NCBI GenBank assembly: GCA_949293595.1
Contig: CASFDW010000002.1
Span: forward strand, 124,001-188,000
Direction: 5' to 3'
DNA from: an uncultured Spirochaetales bacterium
Lineage (GTDB): Bacteria > Spirochaetota > Spirochaetia > Sphaerochaetales > Sphaerochaetaceae
Length of the DNA stretch: 64,000 nt
A model generated the notes under the pieces. That model had not been told where the DNA came from and made no database searches. It saw only the letters and a program-made list of their open reading frames with translations. The stretch's first letter is position 1; every line of letters starts with the position of its first letter. Shown here piece by piece: positions 18,421 to 26,525 of the stretch. The position numbers were made by a program, and so were the translations under genes.

Positions 18421-19187
18421 AACCCCGTCTCCGAGTCGACGAAGAATGCTTCCACCCCCCACTCGCCCATCACATACCGCATGAGGGCCTGCACTCCGAA
18501 GATCTCGCTCCTGTAGTGTCCTCCGGCGATCACGTTCATGTTGTGTTCCTTCACGAAGTGGTAGTCCTCGTGTCTGAGCTCCCCTGTGACAAACAGGTCC
18601 AGCCCCTGATCGACAGCGGACACGACATCACCGCTGGCCCCGCCCGAGATGATGCCGGCAGTCTCGATCATGTCCTTTCCAAAGGATACGACCTTCAGCC
18701 CGCCCTCCTCGTCGAAACCCAGCAACCTCGCAATCTCCATGGCGGTCATCGGGAACGGCAGGCGTCCCTTGAAGCCGACGCTTCTGCCCATGAACTCCCC
18801 GAACGGATCATAGCCCGTCATTCCCAGGCGCAGAGCCATCTGCGCGTTATTTCCATACAAGGGATGGGCGTCCAGCGGAATGTGGCACGCAAAAAGCGAC
18901 ATGTCGCTGCCGATGCACTTTTTCACCCTCTGGTAATGGTTGTCCGCAATCGCGACCGGACGTCCCCAGAAAAGGCCATGGTGCACGAAGAGCATGTCCG
19001 CACCCTCGTCCGCAGCCCGGCAGATGGTGTCCAGGCAGGCATCGACGGCGAACGCGATCCTTCTTATCTCCTTGTTGGAGGATTCGATCTGAAGCCCGTT
19101 GAGGGATATGTCCTGGTAGGACGCGATATCCAGAAGGTCATAGAATTTTTCACATGTTTCCTTGAGGTTCATATCAGGAGTATACAA
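18417..19187 (-). CDS. Nif3-like dinuclear metal-centre protein (GTP cyclohydrolase I type 2 family)
   Basis: 256 residues. Metal-binding motifs of the family are visible: FVHHGLFWG near residue 77, FACHIPLDAHP near residue 100, and the late AGGHYRSEIFG. The family has two metal ions; its cellular role is poorly defined. A TTG at 19187 has GGAGGG six bases upstream and is preferred; the ATG at 19172 lacks such a site. It heads the operon that includes lspA. Confidence 0.88.
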   Translation of the reverse strand: MYTPDMNLKETCEKFYDLLDIASYQDISLNGLQIESSNKEIRRIAFAVDACLDTICRAADEGADMLFVHHGLFWGRPVAIADNHYQRVKKCIGSDMSLFACHIPLDAHPLYGNNAQMALRLGMTGYDPFGEFMGRSVGFKGRLPFPMTAMEIARLLGFDEEGGLKVVSFGKDMIETAGIISGGASGDVVSAVDQGLDLFVTGELRHEDYHFVKEHNMNVIAGGHYRSEIFGVQALMRYVMGEWGVEAFFVDSETGL

Positions 19188-19211
19188 TAATTTCCCTCCG
19201 AGGGGTACAGA

Positions 19212-19240
19212 TTGACAGCACGGAAGGAGGAAAATACACT
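19212..19240 (+). promoter_or_regulatory. Sigma-70 type promoter of the Lon-like gene
   Basis: TTGACA (19212-19217), a 17-bp spacer, and TACACT (19235-19240). The expected start of transcription falls at about 19247, the A of the ATG, so the message may be leaderless; GGAGG at 19226-19230 would lie upstream of the RNA start. Confidence 0.6.
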
Positions 19241-19246
19241 TAAGCC

Positions 19247-21133
19247 ATGCTCAAGGAATTGACCGGTGGGGATCTGGTGCTCGACTTCCAGGACCTCGAT
19301 CTATCGGATGCAAGGGAAGAAAAAACAATAATAGGACAGGACAAGGCCCTTGAGGCCCTGGCACTGGGATTCGCAATAGACCGTCCGGGATACAACATCT
19401 TCGTCTCGGGCGACGAGGGGACCGCGAGGCTCACCGCGGTGAAAGAGGAGATCGGGAAGATCGAAAGCGACGTATCCGGGCTCAGGGATGTCGCGTACGC
19501 ATACAATGCAAAGCATGAGAACAACCCGGTCTGCCTGATCTTCAGGAAAGGCACGGCACGCACGTTTGCCCGCAGGTTGCAGGAATACGGAAGGAAGGAG
19601 ATTTCGAAAGAAGAGCTGCTCGAAGGCTTCGAGGATGCGGAGACTGAGCGTTTTGTCTCCTCCCTTCCCCCCATGGAGGAGAATCCGGACAGCTACAGGC
19701 TCAACATAATTCTCGACAGGACCAGCACGAGGCGCAGGCCTCTTGTGATCGAGAGCCATCCGTCGCATGACTCGCTCTTCGGTTTCATAAACAAGGACAA
19801 GGCGCCGCACCTTGCGATCGAGATCGGATCCTATCAGATGGCCCTCGGAGGGTTTCTTGTGATAAACGCCGAGGAGCTTTTATCGGAAAAGGGGCTTTGG
19901 ACCACGCTCAAAAGATATATCGACATGAGCGACAAGGCACGGCTGTCGACCGCGGTCGCAGGCGAGCTCATGGGTACCGTACGTCCGTCGGCAATCCCTC
20001 TCTCCACAAAGGTTATCCTGATAGGCAACGACGCGACCTACGACGAGCTTGCGGAAAAGGACGGACAGTTTTTGAAGCTGTTCAAGATATCTCCGGAATT
20101 CGACTACCAGATGCCTGCAAGCAGGGAGAACATACTTGCGACCGTAGGTTATCTGCGACGGGTCGCAAAGGACCTTCTTCCTCTTTCGGACAACGCCTGC
20201 AAGGAGCTTTTGAGGTATTCGTCATGGTTTGCCGAGAACCGCAACATGCTCTCGACCCAGCTCTCGATGCTCGGCGATGTCGTCGAGGAGTCCTACCTGG
20301 AGGCGGTCAACGACGGCAGGAAGGGAATCGAGGACCACCATGTGAGATCCGCGATAAAGAAAAGGAACCGGCTCGCGGCGCTCACGGAGGAGAAGATAAA
20401 CCAGGAGATAAAGGAAGGTGAGCTGCTCATAAACCTCACAGGGGAGAGGATCGGCATGGTCAACGGCCTTGCGGTGATGGACAGGGGGCTCTCGTCGTTC
20501 GGAACCCCGACCGTGATCACTGCGACGGTGGCTCCCGGAACAGAGGGCATAGTCAACATCGAGCATGAGGCGGGCCTCTCGGGAGGGATCCACGACAAGG
20601 GGCTTCTGATCCTGGAGGGATATCTGAGGCACCGCTATGCGAGAACCTTCCCTCTGAGCCTCTATGCCGGCATCTGCTTCGAGCAGAGTTATGCGGAGGT
20701 GGACGGGGATTCGGCCTCCTCTGCCGAGCTCTATGCCCTCTTGTCCGCAATCGGAGAAATACCGATCCGCCAGGACATAGCGATCACAGGAAGCGTGAAC
20801 CAGATGGGACAGTTGCAGCCGGTCGGGGGGATAAACGAGAAGATCGAGGGCTTTTACAACGCATGCCTCACGAGCGGGCTTACCGGTGTACAGGGCGTCA
20901 TAATCCCGAAGCAGAACATCTCGAGCCTGATCCTTCCATATGAGGTGGAGGACGCGGTGAGGGCGGGAACCTTCCACATATATTCGATAAGCGAGATCGA
21001 TGAGGGCTTCGAGCTCATATCGGGCATGAAGGCCGGTGAAAGGAACGTCAAGGGACAGTTTCCTGCAGGAAGCTTCAACAGGATGATCGAGGACAGCCTC
21101 AAAAGGCTCTGTGCCTCGAGCCAGAAGAACTAG
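19247..21133 (+). CDS. Lon-like serine-lysine protease with degenerate P-loop (AAA_32 family)
   Basis: 628 residues. The C-terminal half is a Lon protease domain with the catalytic serine in VDGDSASSAEL and the lysine in GGINEKIEGF. The N-terminal half resembles the Lon-related AAA_32 group (IIGQDKALEALALG, then RPGYNIFVSG) but the expected GPxGTGR loop reads GDEGTARLT, so ATP binding may be lost. It is shorter than the usual 750-800 residues and lacks the long inserted helix region. It probably acts as an ATP-independent or weakly ATP-driven protease. It overlaps the convergent trmH gene by 35 bp. Confidence 0.85.
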   Translation: MLKELTGGDLVLDFQDLDLSDAREEKTIIGQDKALEALALGFAIDRPGYNIFVSGDEGTARLTAVKEEIGKIESDVSGLRDVAYAYNAKHENNPVCLIFRKGTARTFARRLQEYGRKEISKEELLEGFEDAETERFVSSLPPMEENPDSYRLNIILDRTSTRRRPLVIESHPSHDSLFGFINKDKAPHLAIEIGSYQMALGGFLVINAEELLSEKGLWTTLKRYIDMSDKARLSTAVAGELMGTVRPSAIPLSTKVILIGNDATYDELAEKDGQFLKLFKISPEFDYQMPASRENILATVGYLRRVAKDLLPLSDNACKELLRYSSWFAENRNMLSTQLSMLGDVVEESYLEAVNDGRKGIEDHHVRSAIKKRNRLAALTEEKINQEIKEGELLINLTGERIGMVNGLAVMDRGLSSFGTPTVITATVAPGTEGIVNIEHEAGLSGGIHDKGLLILEGYLRHRYARTFPLSLYAGICFEQSYAEVDGDSASSAELYALLSAIGEIPIRQDIAITGSVNQMGQLQPVGGINEKIEGFYNACLTSGLTGVQGVIIPKQNISSLILPYEVEDAVRAGTFHIYSISEIDEGFELISGMKAGERNVKGQFPAGSFNRMIEDSLKRLCASSQKN

Positions 21134-21848
21134 CCCAGGCCGAGAGGAGGATGGCGGAGGCCGAGGCGACGTTTATGCTTCCTTTCGCTCCGTACTGCCG
21201 GATCGAAACACGCCCCAGGGATGAATCCGCAAACTCAAGAGCACCCTTTGACACACCGGTCTCCTCGCTTCCGATTATGCAGAGACCGCGCTCCGGAAAC
21301 GTGAAGGACGCAATGTCCTGTCCTCCAAGCTCGAGAGCGAACACCTGGTGATCCCCGGCAATCTCCTCAAGCTCCCTGAATTCCCACGCCACACCGTCCA
21401 CGGTGCCCCGGGAGGTGCGTACCGCGCGCTCGTGCAGCGGGCTCGCGGAACCGGGCCGTATGAATATCTTTTCCACCCCGAAGGCCTCTGCGTTGCGGAA
21501 TATCGAACCGAGGTTGTACGGGCTTCTGATGAAATCAAGGTACAGGAAATGGGGGAATACGGTCCTTTTGGAATAGTCGACCCCGCCGTTCTCGACCATG
21601 TCCCAGTCGGCCACAGCCTCACCCAGCACGTCCAGGCTCAGATAATAGAGGTCGTCATAGCGCATCCGATGGAAAGAATATGAGGCCTCATCCCTCCTTT
21701 GTTCGGGAAGCAGTGAAAAAAAGAGCGAGAAATAGGCGTCAAGCTCCTCGGATGGACGGCTGCATGTGGAGGCGAGGTGGAAATACTGCCCGCACTTCCT
21801 CAGCTGCACCCGCGGCTTAAGCGTCAGGATCTTGCGTATCGTCAGCAT
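21099..21848 (-). CDS. SpoU/TrmH-family RNA 2'-O-methyltransferase
   Basis: 249 residues from the ATG at 21848 (MLTIRKILTLKPR); ATGs at 21854 and further upstream are possible. SPOUT motifs: FLYLDFIRSPYNLGSIFRNA around residue 110 (motif 1, with the catalytic Arg after NLG), LCIIGSEETGVSKGAL (motif 2) and VSIRQYGAKGSINVASASAI (motif 3). The N-terminal 90 residues are family-specific. RNA target unknown. It overlaps rsmI upstream and the Lon-like gene at its 3' end. Confidence 0.88.
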   Translation of the reverse strand: MLTIRKILTLKPRVQLRKCGQYFHLASTCSRPSEELDAYFSLFFSLLPEQRRDEASYSFHRMRYDDLYYLSLDVLGEAVADWDMVENGGVDYSKRTVFPHFLYLDFIRSPYNLGSIFRNAEAFGVEKIFIRPGSASPLHERAVRTSRGTVDGVAWEFRELEEIAGDHQVFALELGGQDIASFTFPERGLCIIGSEETGVSKGALEFADSSLGRVSIRQYGAKGSINVASASAILLSAWASSSGSRHRAF

Positions 21849-22536
21849 CCCCATCCCCCTCTCTTCCAGAGTAAACGAGTATCGCAAACTCCCCCTTCAC
21901 CGCGCCTTTTTTCTCAAGCCTTTCAACCGCTTCGCAAACAGGGCAGGAGAATATCTCCTCGAACTGCTTGGTGAGCTCCCTGCCAACGACGCAACAGGCA
22001 TCAGGGGAAAGCCCGGCAATCTCCGCAAGCGTCTTCATGACGCGGAACGGGGATTCGTATATGATGAACGGTTCGTTCCTTGAAAGGAGCTCCGAAAGCC
22101 TCTTCGTCCTCCTTCCCTTCTTCGGGGACAGGAAGCCCTCGAAGAAGAACCCCTTGCCGACCATGCCCGCAGCGCTTACAAGCGTCACCGAGGCGCTCGC
22201 ACCCGGAAGCGGGACGATCGCATGGTTGCTGTTCCTCCTCACATAGTCGACCACCCTCGCCCCCGGATCCGATACCCCGGGAGTGCCCGCATCGGAGCAG
22301 AACGCCACATCCTTGCCCTCGTCCAGAAGCATCAGGATGCCCTTGCTGCTGTTCTCCTCGTTGTGCGCATGGCATGCGATCAGTTTTTTCGATATCCCGT
22401 AGTGCGAAAGAAGGATTCCCGTATGCCTCGTGTCCTCGCAGGCGATGACATCGACGCTTTTCAGGACCGAGAGGGCCCTGATGGTGATGTCCTCGAGATT
22501 GCCTATCGGGGTGGCTGTCATGTAAAGGGTGCTCAT
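21817..22536 (-). CDS. rsmI: 16S rRNA (cytidine1402-2'-O)-methyltransferase
   Basis: 239 residues, SAM-dependent tetrapyrrole-methylase fold. The N terminus LYMTATPIGNLEDITIRAL, ACEDTRHTGILLSHYGI and FCSDAGTPGVSDPGA are signature segments of RsmI, which methylates C1402 in the 16S decoding centre. The C terminus is acidic and divergent. It overlaps the downstream trmH by about 30 bp, giving a two-gene RNA-methylation operon. Confidence 0.94.
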   Translation of the reverse strand: MSTLYMTATPIGNLEDITIRALSVLKSVDVIACEDTRHTGILLSHYGISKKLIACHAHNEENSSKGILMLLDEGKDVAFCSDAGTPGVSDPGARVVDYVRRNSNHAIVPLPGASASVTLVSAAGMVGKGFFFEGFLSPKKGRRTKRLSELLSRNEPFIIYESPFRVMKTLAEIAGLSPDACCVVGRELTKQFEEIFSCPVCEAVERLEKKGAVKGEFAILVYSGREGDGDADDTQDPDA

Positions 22537-22584
22537 AGCTTATGATTCTATTCCCGCAAGGAGATATCTTCAAGCCGGAGCAAG

Positions 22585-22610
22585 TGGTAAAAAATACCAT
22601 AAGCATGGTA
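22585..22610 (+). promoter_or_regulatory. PspF-like enhancer sites upstream of pspA-pspC
   Basis: TGGTAAAAAATACCA (22585-22599) is a perfect TGGTA-N5-TACCA palindrome; a further TGGTA half site is at 22606-22610. They lie 55-80 bp upstream of the -24 element, the usual distance for a sigma-54 activator. TACCA half sites recur before the second psp operon, so PspF is the likely binder. Confidence 0.7.
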
Positions 22611-22661
22611 AAAACGGCCGTTCAGCCTCCCAAAAGTGCTTTTTTAAAGGTAAAAACGCAC

Positions 22662-22678
22662 TTGGCACGCACTTTGCA
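22662..22678 (+). promoter_or_regulatory. Sigma-54 promoter of pspA-pspC
   Basis: TTGGCACGCACTTTGCA matches the sigma-54 consensus: GG at 22664-22665, ten bases, GC at 22676-22677. The predicted start is near 22689, 28 bp before the pspA ATG. Confidence 0.9.
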
Positions 22679-22716
22679 ATTATGTAGTCAAGGCAACCAG
22701 CCTATAGGAGAAAACG

Positions 22717-23397
22717 ATGAACGTATTCAGAAGACTCGGAGACATAATCTCCTCAAACGTAAACTCGGCACTGGACAAGATGGAAGATCCGGAAAAGATG
22801 ATAGACCTCTCGATAAGGGAACTTGAAGATGCTATTGCTGAAATGAGGTCCACCCTTGCCGAAAAGAGGGTCGAGCTCATCAAGTGCGGCAACATGGTGA
22901 AGGATCTCAAGGAGAGCGTGGCGCGCTGGGAGGAAAGGTCCCGCATGGCACTTGAGAAGGGACTCGAGGACATGGCCAGGGAGGCCATAAAGGAAAAGCT
23001 TGCCGCAAAGGAGCGCCTCATGGGCGCCGAGGAGGCGGAGAGCACCCTCAAAGAGATGATCGGAAGCGTCGAGGAAAGCCTTGACAAGGCGAACGACAAG
23101 CTCACATCCCTCAAGGAAACCAGCCTGAGCCTGAAGGCCAGGGCGAAGCTTGCAAAGGCCCGTCTAAAGGTCGAGAAGCAGGCAAAAACCGACGAGAGCG
23201 CATCATACGCACGCAGGCTTGAGGAGATGAAGGCGAAGATCGAGCGCTGGGAGGCCCTGGCCGACATACATCACGACAGCGTGAGGACGGAGGCCGGAAA
23301 GCCGAGCTTCAGCGATCTTGAGAAGGATGCCGAGGTGGAAAAGGAGCTCGAGGAACTCAAAGAAAGGATGAATGACGGAGGAAAGGAGAACGTCTGA
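22717..23397 (+). CDS. pspA: PspA/IM30-family phage-shock protein (first copy)
   Basis: 226 residues, almost entirely charged coiled coil after an amphipathic N-terminal helix (MNVFRRLGDIISSNVNSAL). The LDKMEDPEKMIDL segment is a PspA/Vipp1 hallmark. PspA binds stressed inner membrane and, in enterobacteria, restrains PspF. The gene is driven by a sigma-54 promoter 40 bp upstream and has TAGGAGAAAACG before the ATG. It overlaps the pspC start (TGATG). A second paralogue lies at 27701. Confidence 0.95.
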   Translation: MNVFRRLGDIISSNVNSALDKMEDPEKMIDLSIRELEDAIAEMRSTLAEKRVELIKCGNMVKDLKESVARWEERSRMALEKGLEDMAREAIKEKLAAKERLMGAEEAESTLKEMIGSVEESLDKANDKLTSLKETSLSLKARAKLAKARLKVEKQAKTDESASYARRLEEMKAKIERWEALADIHHDSVRTEAGKPSFSDLEKDAEVEKELEELKERMNDGGKENV

Positions 23398-23612
23398 TGA
23401 GGGACTATTACGATGATTACCCCTATTACAGGAGGCCGCGTCTGAAAAGAAGCCGGTACGGTCTGATTGCCGGCGTATGCCAGGGCGTTTCCGACTGGAG
23501 CGGAATCCCCGTTGGCATAATAAGGATTGCGGCAATCGTATCGTTCATCCTTTCGGGATTCTTCCCGATCGGATTGGTATACGTAATACTTGCAATAATG
23601 CTTCCTTCATGA
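23397..23612 (+). CDS. pspC: PspC-domain membrane protein (short form)
   Basis: 71 residues; an N-terminal Tyr/Arg-rich tail, then the PspC core (YGLIAGVCQGVSDWSGIPVG is the first segment) and a membrane hairpin ending at LAIMLPS. PspC senses membrane stress and recruits PspA in known systems. Its start overlaps the pspA stop, so the pair is coupled. Confidence 0.92.
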   Translation: MRDYYDDYPYYRRPRLKRSRYGLIAGVCQGVSDWSGIPVGIIRIAAIVSFILSGFFPIGLVYVILAIMLPS

Positions 23613-24553
23613 AGCAAGACAGCGCTGCCGTTGTCCTGCGGTTCTTGATTTTCCGACAGGATCAGCACCTGTCGTTAAGACATGCCCAAATAACGTCCGC
23701 CCTTTCCGGAGCGGACGTGCATTTGACCTTATGCAGGTTGTAATGCCGGGGATGGATCAAGGCTTCTCCAGGCCTGAGCAGCTTATAAACTATGCAGGCC
23801 TGGTAATAAACATTAAAGGCCATTCCGGAATTGATTCTGCCCCAAAAGAAGGGGCCATCAATACGGCAGAGGATTTCGGCATTCCTCTCGAGAGAGTGGA
23901 GAACCGGGTTACGGGCAAGAAAGCCATAAGGAAGCAGAAAGAGACGATCGAAATATAAAAAAACAACCACCTTCTTCATGAACGAAAAGACAGGAGATCC
24001 AGCTCCATAATGCAGAACTTTGACAAATACGGCATCTCATTTAGTCCTTCACGACCATCGGACATTTCTAGGATGAGAAAGCCTTCCTGGAAATCTTTGC
24101 CCGATGCTCAAACGCGAATGCGTCCAAAGCGGGACATTCATAGATCTGGAGCATTATATTCCGCTGGATAGAGGGGTATTACAACATTTTACGCCCCCAC
24201 TAAGCATTAAAGAGTCTGACTGCTTCGGCTTTTGAATTGAAAAGTAAAGGAGAAGTTTTTCCATGGCTCCTTAATATTTTTTTGCCTACTATTCCAGGGA
24301 TGGCCTTGGACTTTCAATCCTAATTAAAAGCAATATGGATCCCCCGGCGCCGGAGACAAATGCTCATGCATCACTTCCGCTTTTAAGGGTGGAATATCCA
24401 GTCGAGAGCGAAAGGACGACTATTCAAGCCTCCTTCCATTTCAAACATCCATTTTTGCGAAAAAACACTTCAAACCCTTTTTCCATGTTAAAATATCCTT
24501 ATTGATCAATGGTCCACACCTCCGATCGATAGAAAACACAACAGGAGGAAACT
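23613..24553 (+). other. Decayed AT-rich intergenic stretch, no intact gene
   Basis: About 940 bp without a convincing gene. Composition is visibly lower in GC than the flanks. Two hairpins follow pspC: GACAGG/CCTGTC (23655-23673) and ACGTCCGC/GCGGACGT (23693-23718); neither has a T-run. A short frame at about 23715-23860 resembles an IS110 transposase fragment (see separate entry). A weak stem with T-run is at 24247-24283. The rest reads as stops in all frames and is best seen as degraded foreign DNA. Confidence 0.6.
23715..23860 (+). pseudogene. Possible IS110-type transposase remnant
   Basis: One frame reads PGM, then GFSRPEQLINYAGLV and a nearby SG. The pattern FSxPxxLxxYAGLV followed by SG is typical of the C-terminal Transposase_20 domain of IS110-family enzymes. 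The region between PGM and FS is shortened and no other part of the enzyme is seen, so it is at most a fragment. Recognition rests on about 15 residues. Confidence 0.35.
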
Positions 24554-24582
24554 ATGGAAAAAATCAGACGTTCGATTCTCAT

Positions 24583-24593
24583 GGGGGGGGGGG
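24583..24593 (+). repeat. Poly-G tract (11 G) in lipoprotein signal region
   Basis: Eleven consecutive G residues beginning at the third base of the codon ATG at 24581. Eleven puts the start codon out of frame with the lipoprotein; ten (or thirteen) restores it. Homopolymeric G tracts inside signal sequences are classical slipped-strand contingency switches. Confidence 0.9.
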
Positions 24594-25570
24594 AATAAGA
24601 CCCTACTGTTAGGCTTTGCCCTTCTTGTTATTGCACTTGCCGCCACAGGCTGTGAGCAGCCTGACAAAGGCCCGGTTGCAGTCGACAGCATAACGATAAA
24701 TAAATTGGAAACCAATACCATTGGATTTGAAGCAGGAAAGACATTCAAGCTCACTGCGGACATCCAGCCAGGCAATGCGACAGACAAGACTGTTGTCTGG
24801 TCATCCTCAGATGAAACTGTGGCTACGGTTTCCGATGATGGGACAGTCACAATCAAAAAAGAAGGCAATGTCACCATAAAGGCTGAATCCGGAGGCAAAA
24901 GCGCTTCAGATACTTTCGTATTTTATGAAGGAGAAGACCGAGGTTATTATGTCGATGAAAATGAAACCAAAGAAACCTATTACATCTGGAATGAAGACGG
25001 TCTTCTTGCCTGGAATAAATATGTGACAAATACGGAGCATTATGTCGAATCAACGGATACATATGGGGATAAGTGTTATGTAGTGAAAACAAACGCCACA
25101 CTTATGGATAATATCTCCCTGGAAGGCAAGAGCTGGACTCCGGTGGGATATTACGACTATGACACATATTATTATGCAGGCACATTCGACGGTGGCGGAC
25201 ACACAATCAGCAACCTGTCTATCGATCCGTCTTATAATAATGATTCAGGGTTGTTCGGATATATTGCAACTGACGGCGTAGTAAAAAACCTTACATTAAG
25301 CGGCGTGGAAATATCTGGATATGAATACATCGGAGGCATCGCAGGAAATAATTATGGGACAATCGCAAACTGCAACGTATACGGAAGCGTTTCAGGAATA
25401 TTCGATGTCGGTGGTATAGTTGGATACAACGGTGGGACAATCTCAGGTTGTAATAATGAGGGAAATGTTTCAGAAACAGAGAAAGGGTGTGTCGGCGGTA
25501 TCGCTGGATTCAGTTATGGGACAATCTCAGCTCTTGTTATAATATAGGAGAAATTTCAGGAACAGATTCT

Positions 25571-25717
25571 GTCGGCGGTATCGCTGGATACAGTGAGGGG
25601 ACAATCGAAAACTGCAATGTATCTGGAAGTGTTTCAGGAAATGAAGATGTCGGCGGTATCGCTGGATACAGTGAGGGGACAATCGAAAACTGCAATGTAT
25701 CTGGAAGTGTTTCAGGA
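25571..25717 (+). repeat. Tandem 78-bp period repeats, 69 bp identical
   Basis: 25571-25639 and 25649-25717 are identical over 69 bases and have a 78-bp period (26 residues, one GLUG unit). Weaker copies extend on both sides. They allow unequal recombination that would change repeat number in frame. Confidence 0.9.
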
Positions 25718-26405
25718 TCATCTTATGTCGGCGGTATCGCCGGAGTCAATCTTGAAACAATCGAAAACTGCAGCGTATCCGGAAGCGTTTCAGGAATATT
25801 CGATATCGGTGGTATAGTTGGATACAACGGTGGAACAATCTCAGCTTGTTACAATACAAGTAATGTTTCAGAAACAGATTACAATACAGGTAATGATTCA
25901 GAAACAGAGAAAAGGGGGGTCGGCGGAATCGTCGGATACAATGAGAAGACAATCACAGCTTGTTATAATATAGGAGAAGTTTCCGGAACAGAAGATGTCG
26001 GCGGTATCGCAGGAGAAAATGGTTATGGTTTGACGGAGGGGATAATCATATCTTGTTACAATACAGGAAAAGTTTCAGAATCCAGCAACATCGGTGGAAT
26101 CGGTGGAATTGCCGGATACAATAATGTTATTGATACAATCAGAGCTTGTTACTGGAGCGTGTCTGAAGAATCATCCACAAATTATGATGGCATAGGGAAT
26201 GGCCCAACATCAGAAACCGTAAAAAAGGTTGGCCCAAACGGTGTAACATGGGATGTCGCATTGTCTGTAATGAACGAAGCATTAGGAACAGAATCCGAGT
26301 ACAGCTATAAGAAAAACGATAATTCGGCAACTAATGGAACGATGCCGCTTGTCATCGTAAAGTTATCCAACTGAACTCAACCGATGAGCTTGGAACAACC
26401 CATGG

Positions 26406-26431
26406 CCTGTCCTCACAAGGGACAGGTTTTT
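26406..26431 (+). terminator. Rho-independent terminator after GLUG-repeat gene
   Basis: CCTGTCC (26406-26412) pairs with GGACAGG (26420-26426) around a seven-base loop and runs into five T residues. Confidence 0.88.
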
Positions 26432-26525
26432 ACTTGATTTCGTATGTCAGCGTGTTTTAGGAAATATGGTCCTGAATGACAGAATGCCAATTGCAAAACC
26501 AGACATTTCCCCGATTGCAGAGAAA

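Larger units (their letters stand above)
24554..26374 (+). pseudogene. GLUG-repeat surface lipoprotein, phase-variable and frameshifted
   Basis: AGGAGGAAACT precedes the ATG at 24554. The frame enters an 11-G tract and stops at 24596. With 10 G it would continue as a textbook lipoprotein signal ending LAATGC, then a Big_2 Ig-like domain (VDSITINKLETN to about residue 115), then GLUG repeats (GGIAGY-GTI-NC). A second break, an extra CT at 25531-25534, ends that frame at 25547; the repeats continue in another frame to 26374. Corrected length would be about 605 residues. It is AT-richer than its neighbours and likely horizontally acquired. Probable role: adhesion or surface variation. Confidence 0.85.

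Noticed and set aside
23662..23979. Minus-strand 105-codon frame in the decayed stretch
   Set aside because: No ribosome site or recognisable domain; the opposite strand shows transposase-like residues.
25380..26130. CRISPR-like regular repeats
   Set aside because: The repeats are in-frame GLUG units of a coding sequence, contiguous and unequal, without unique spacers.
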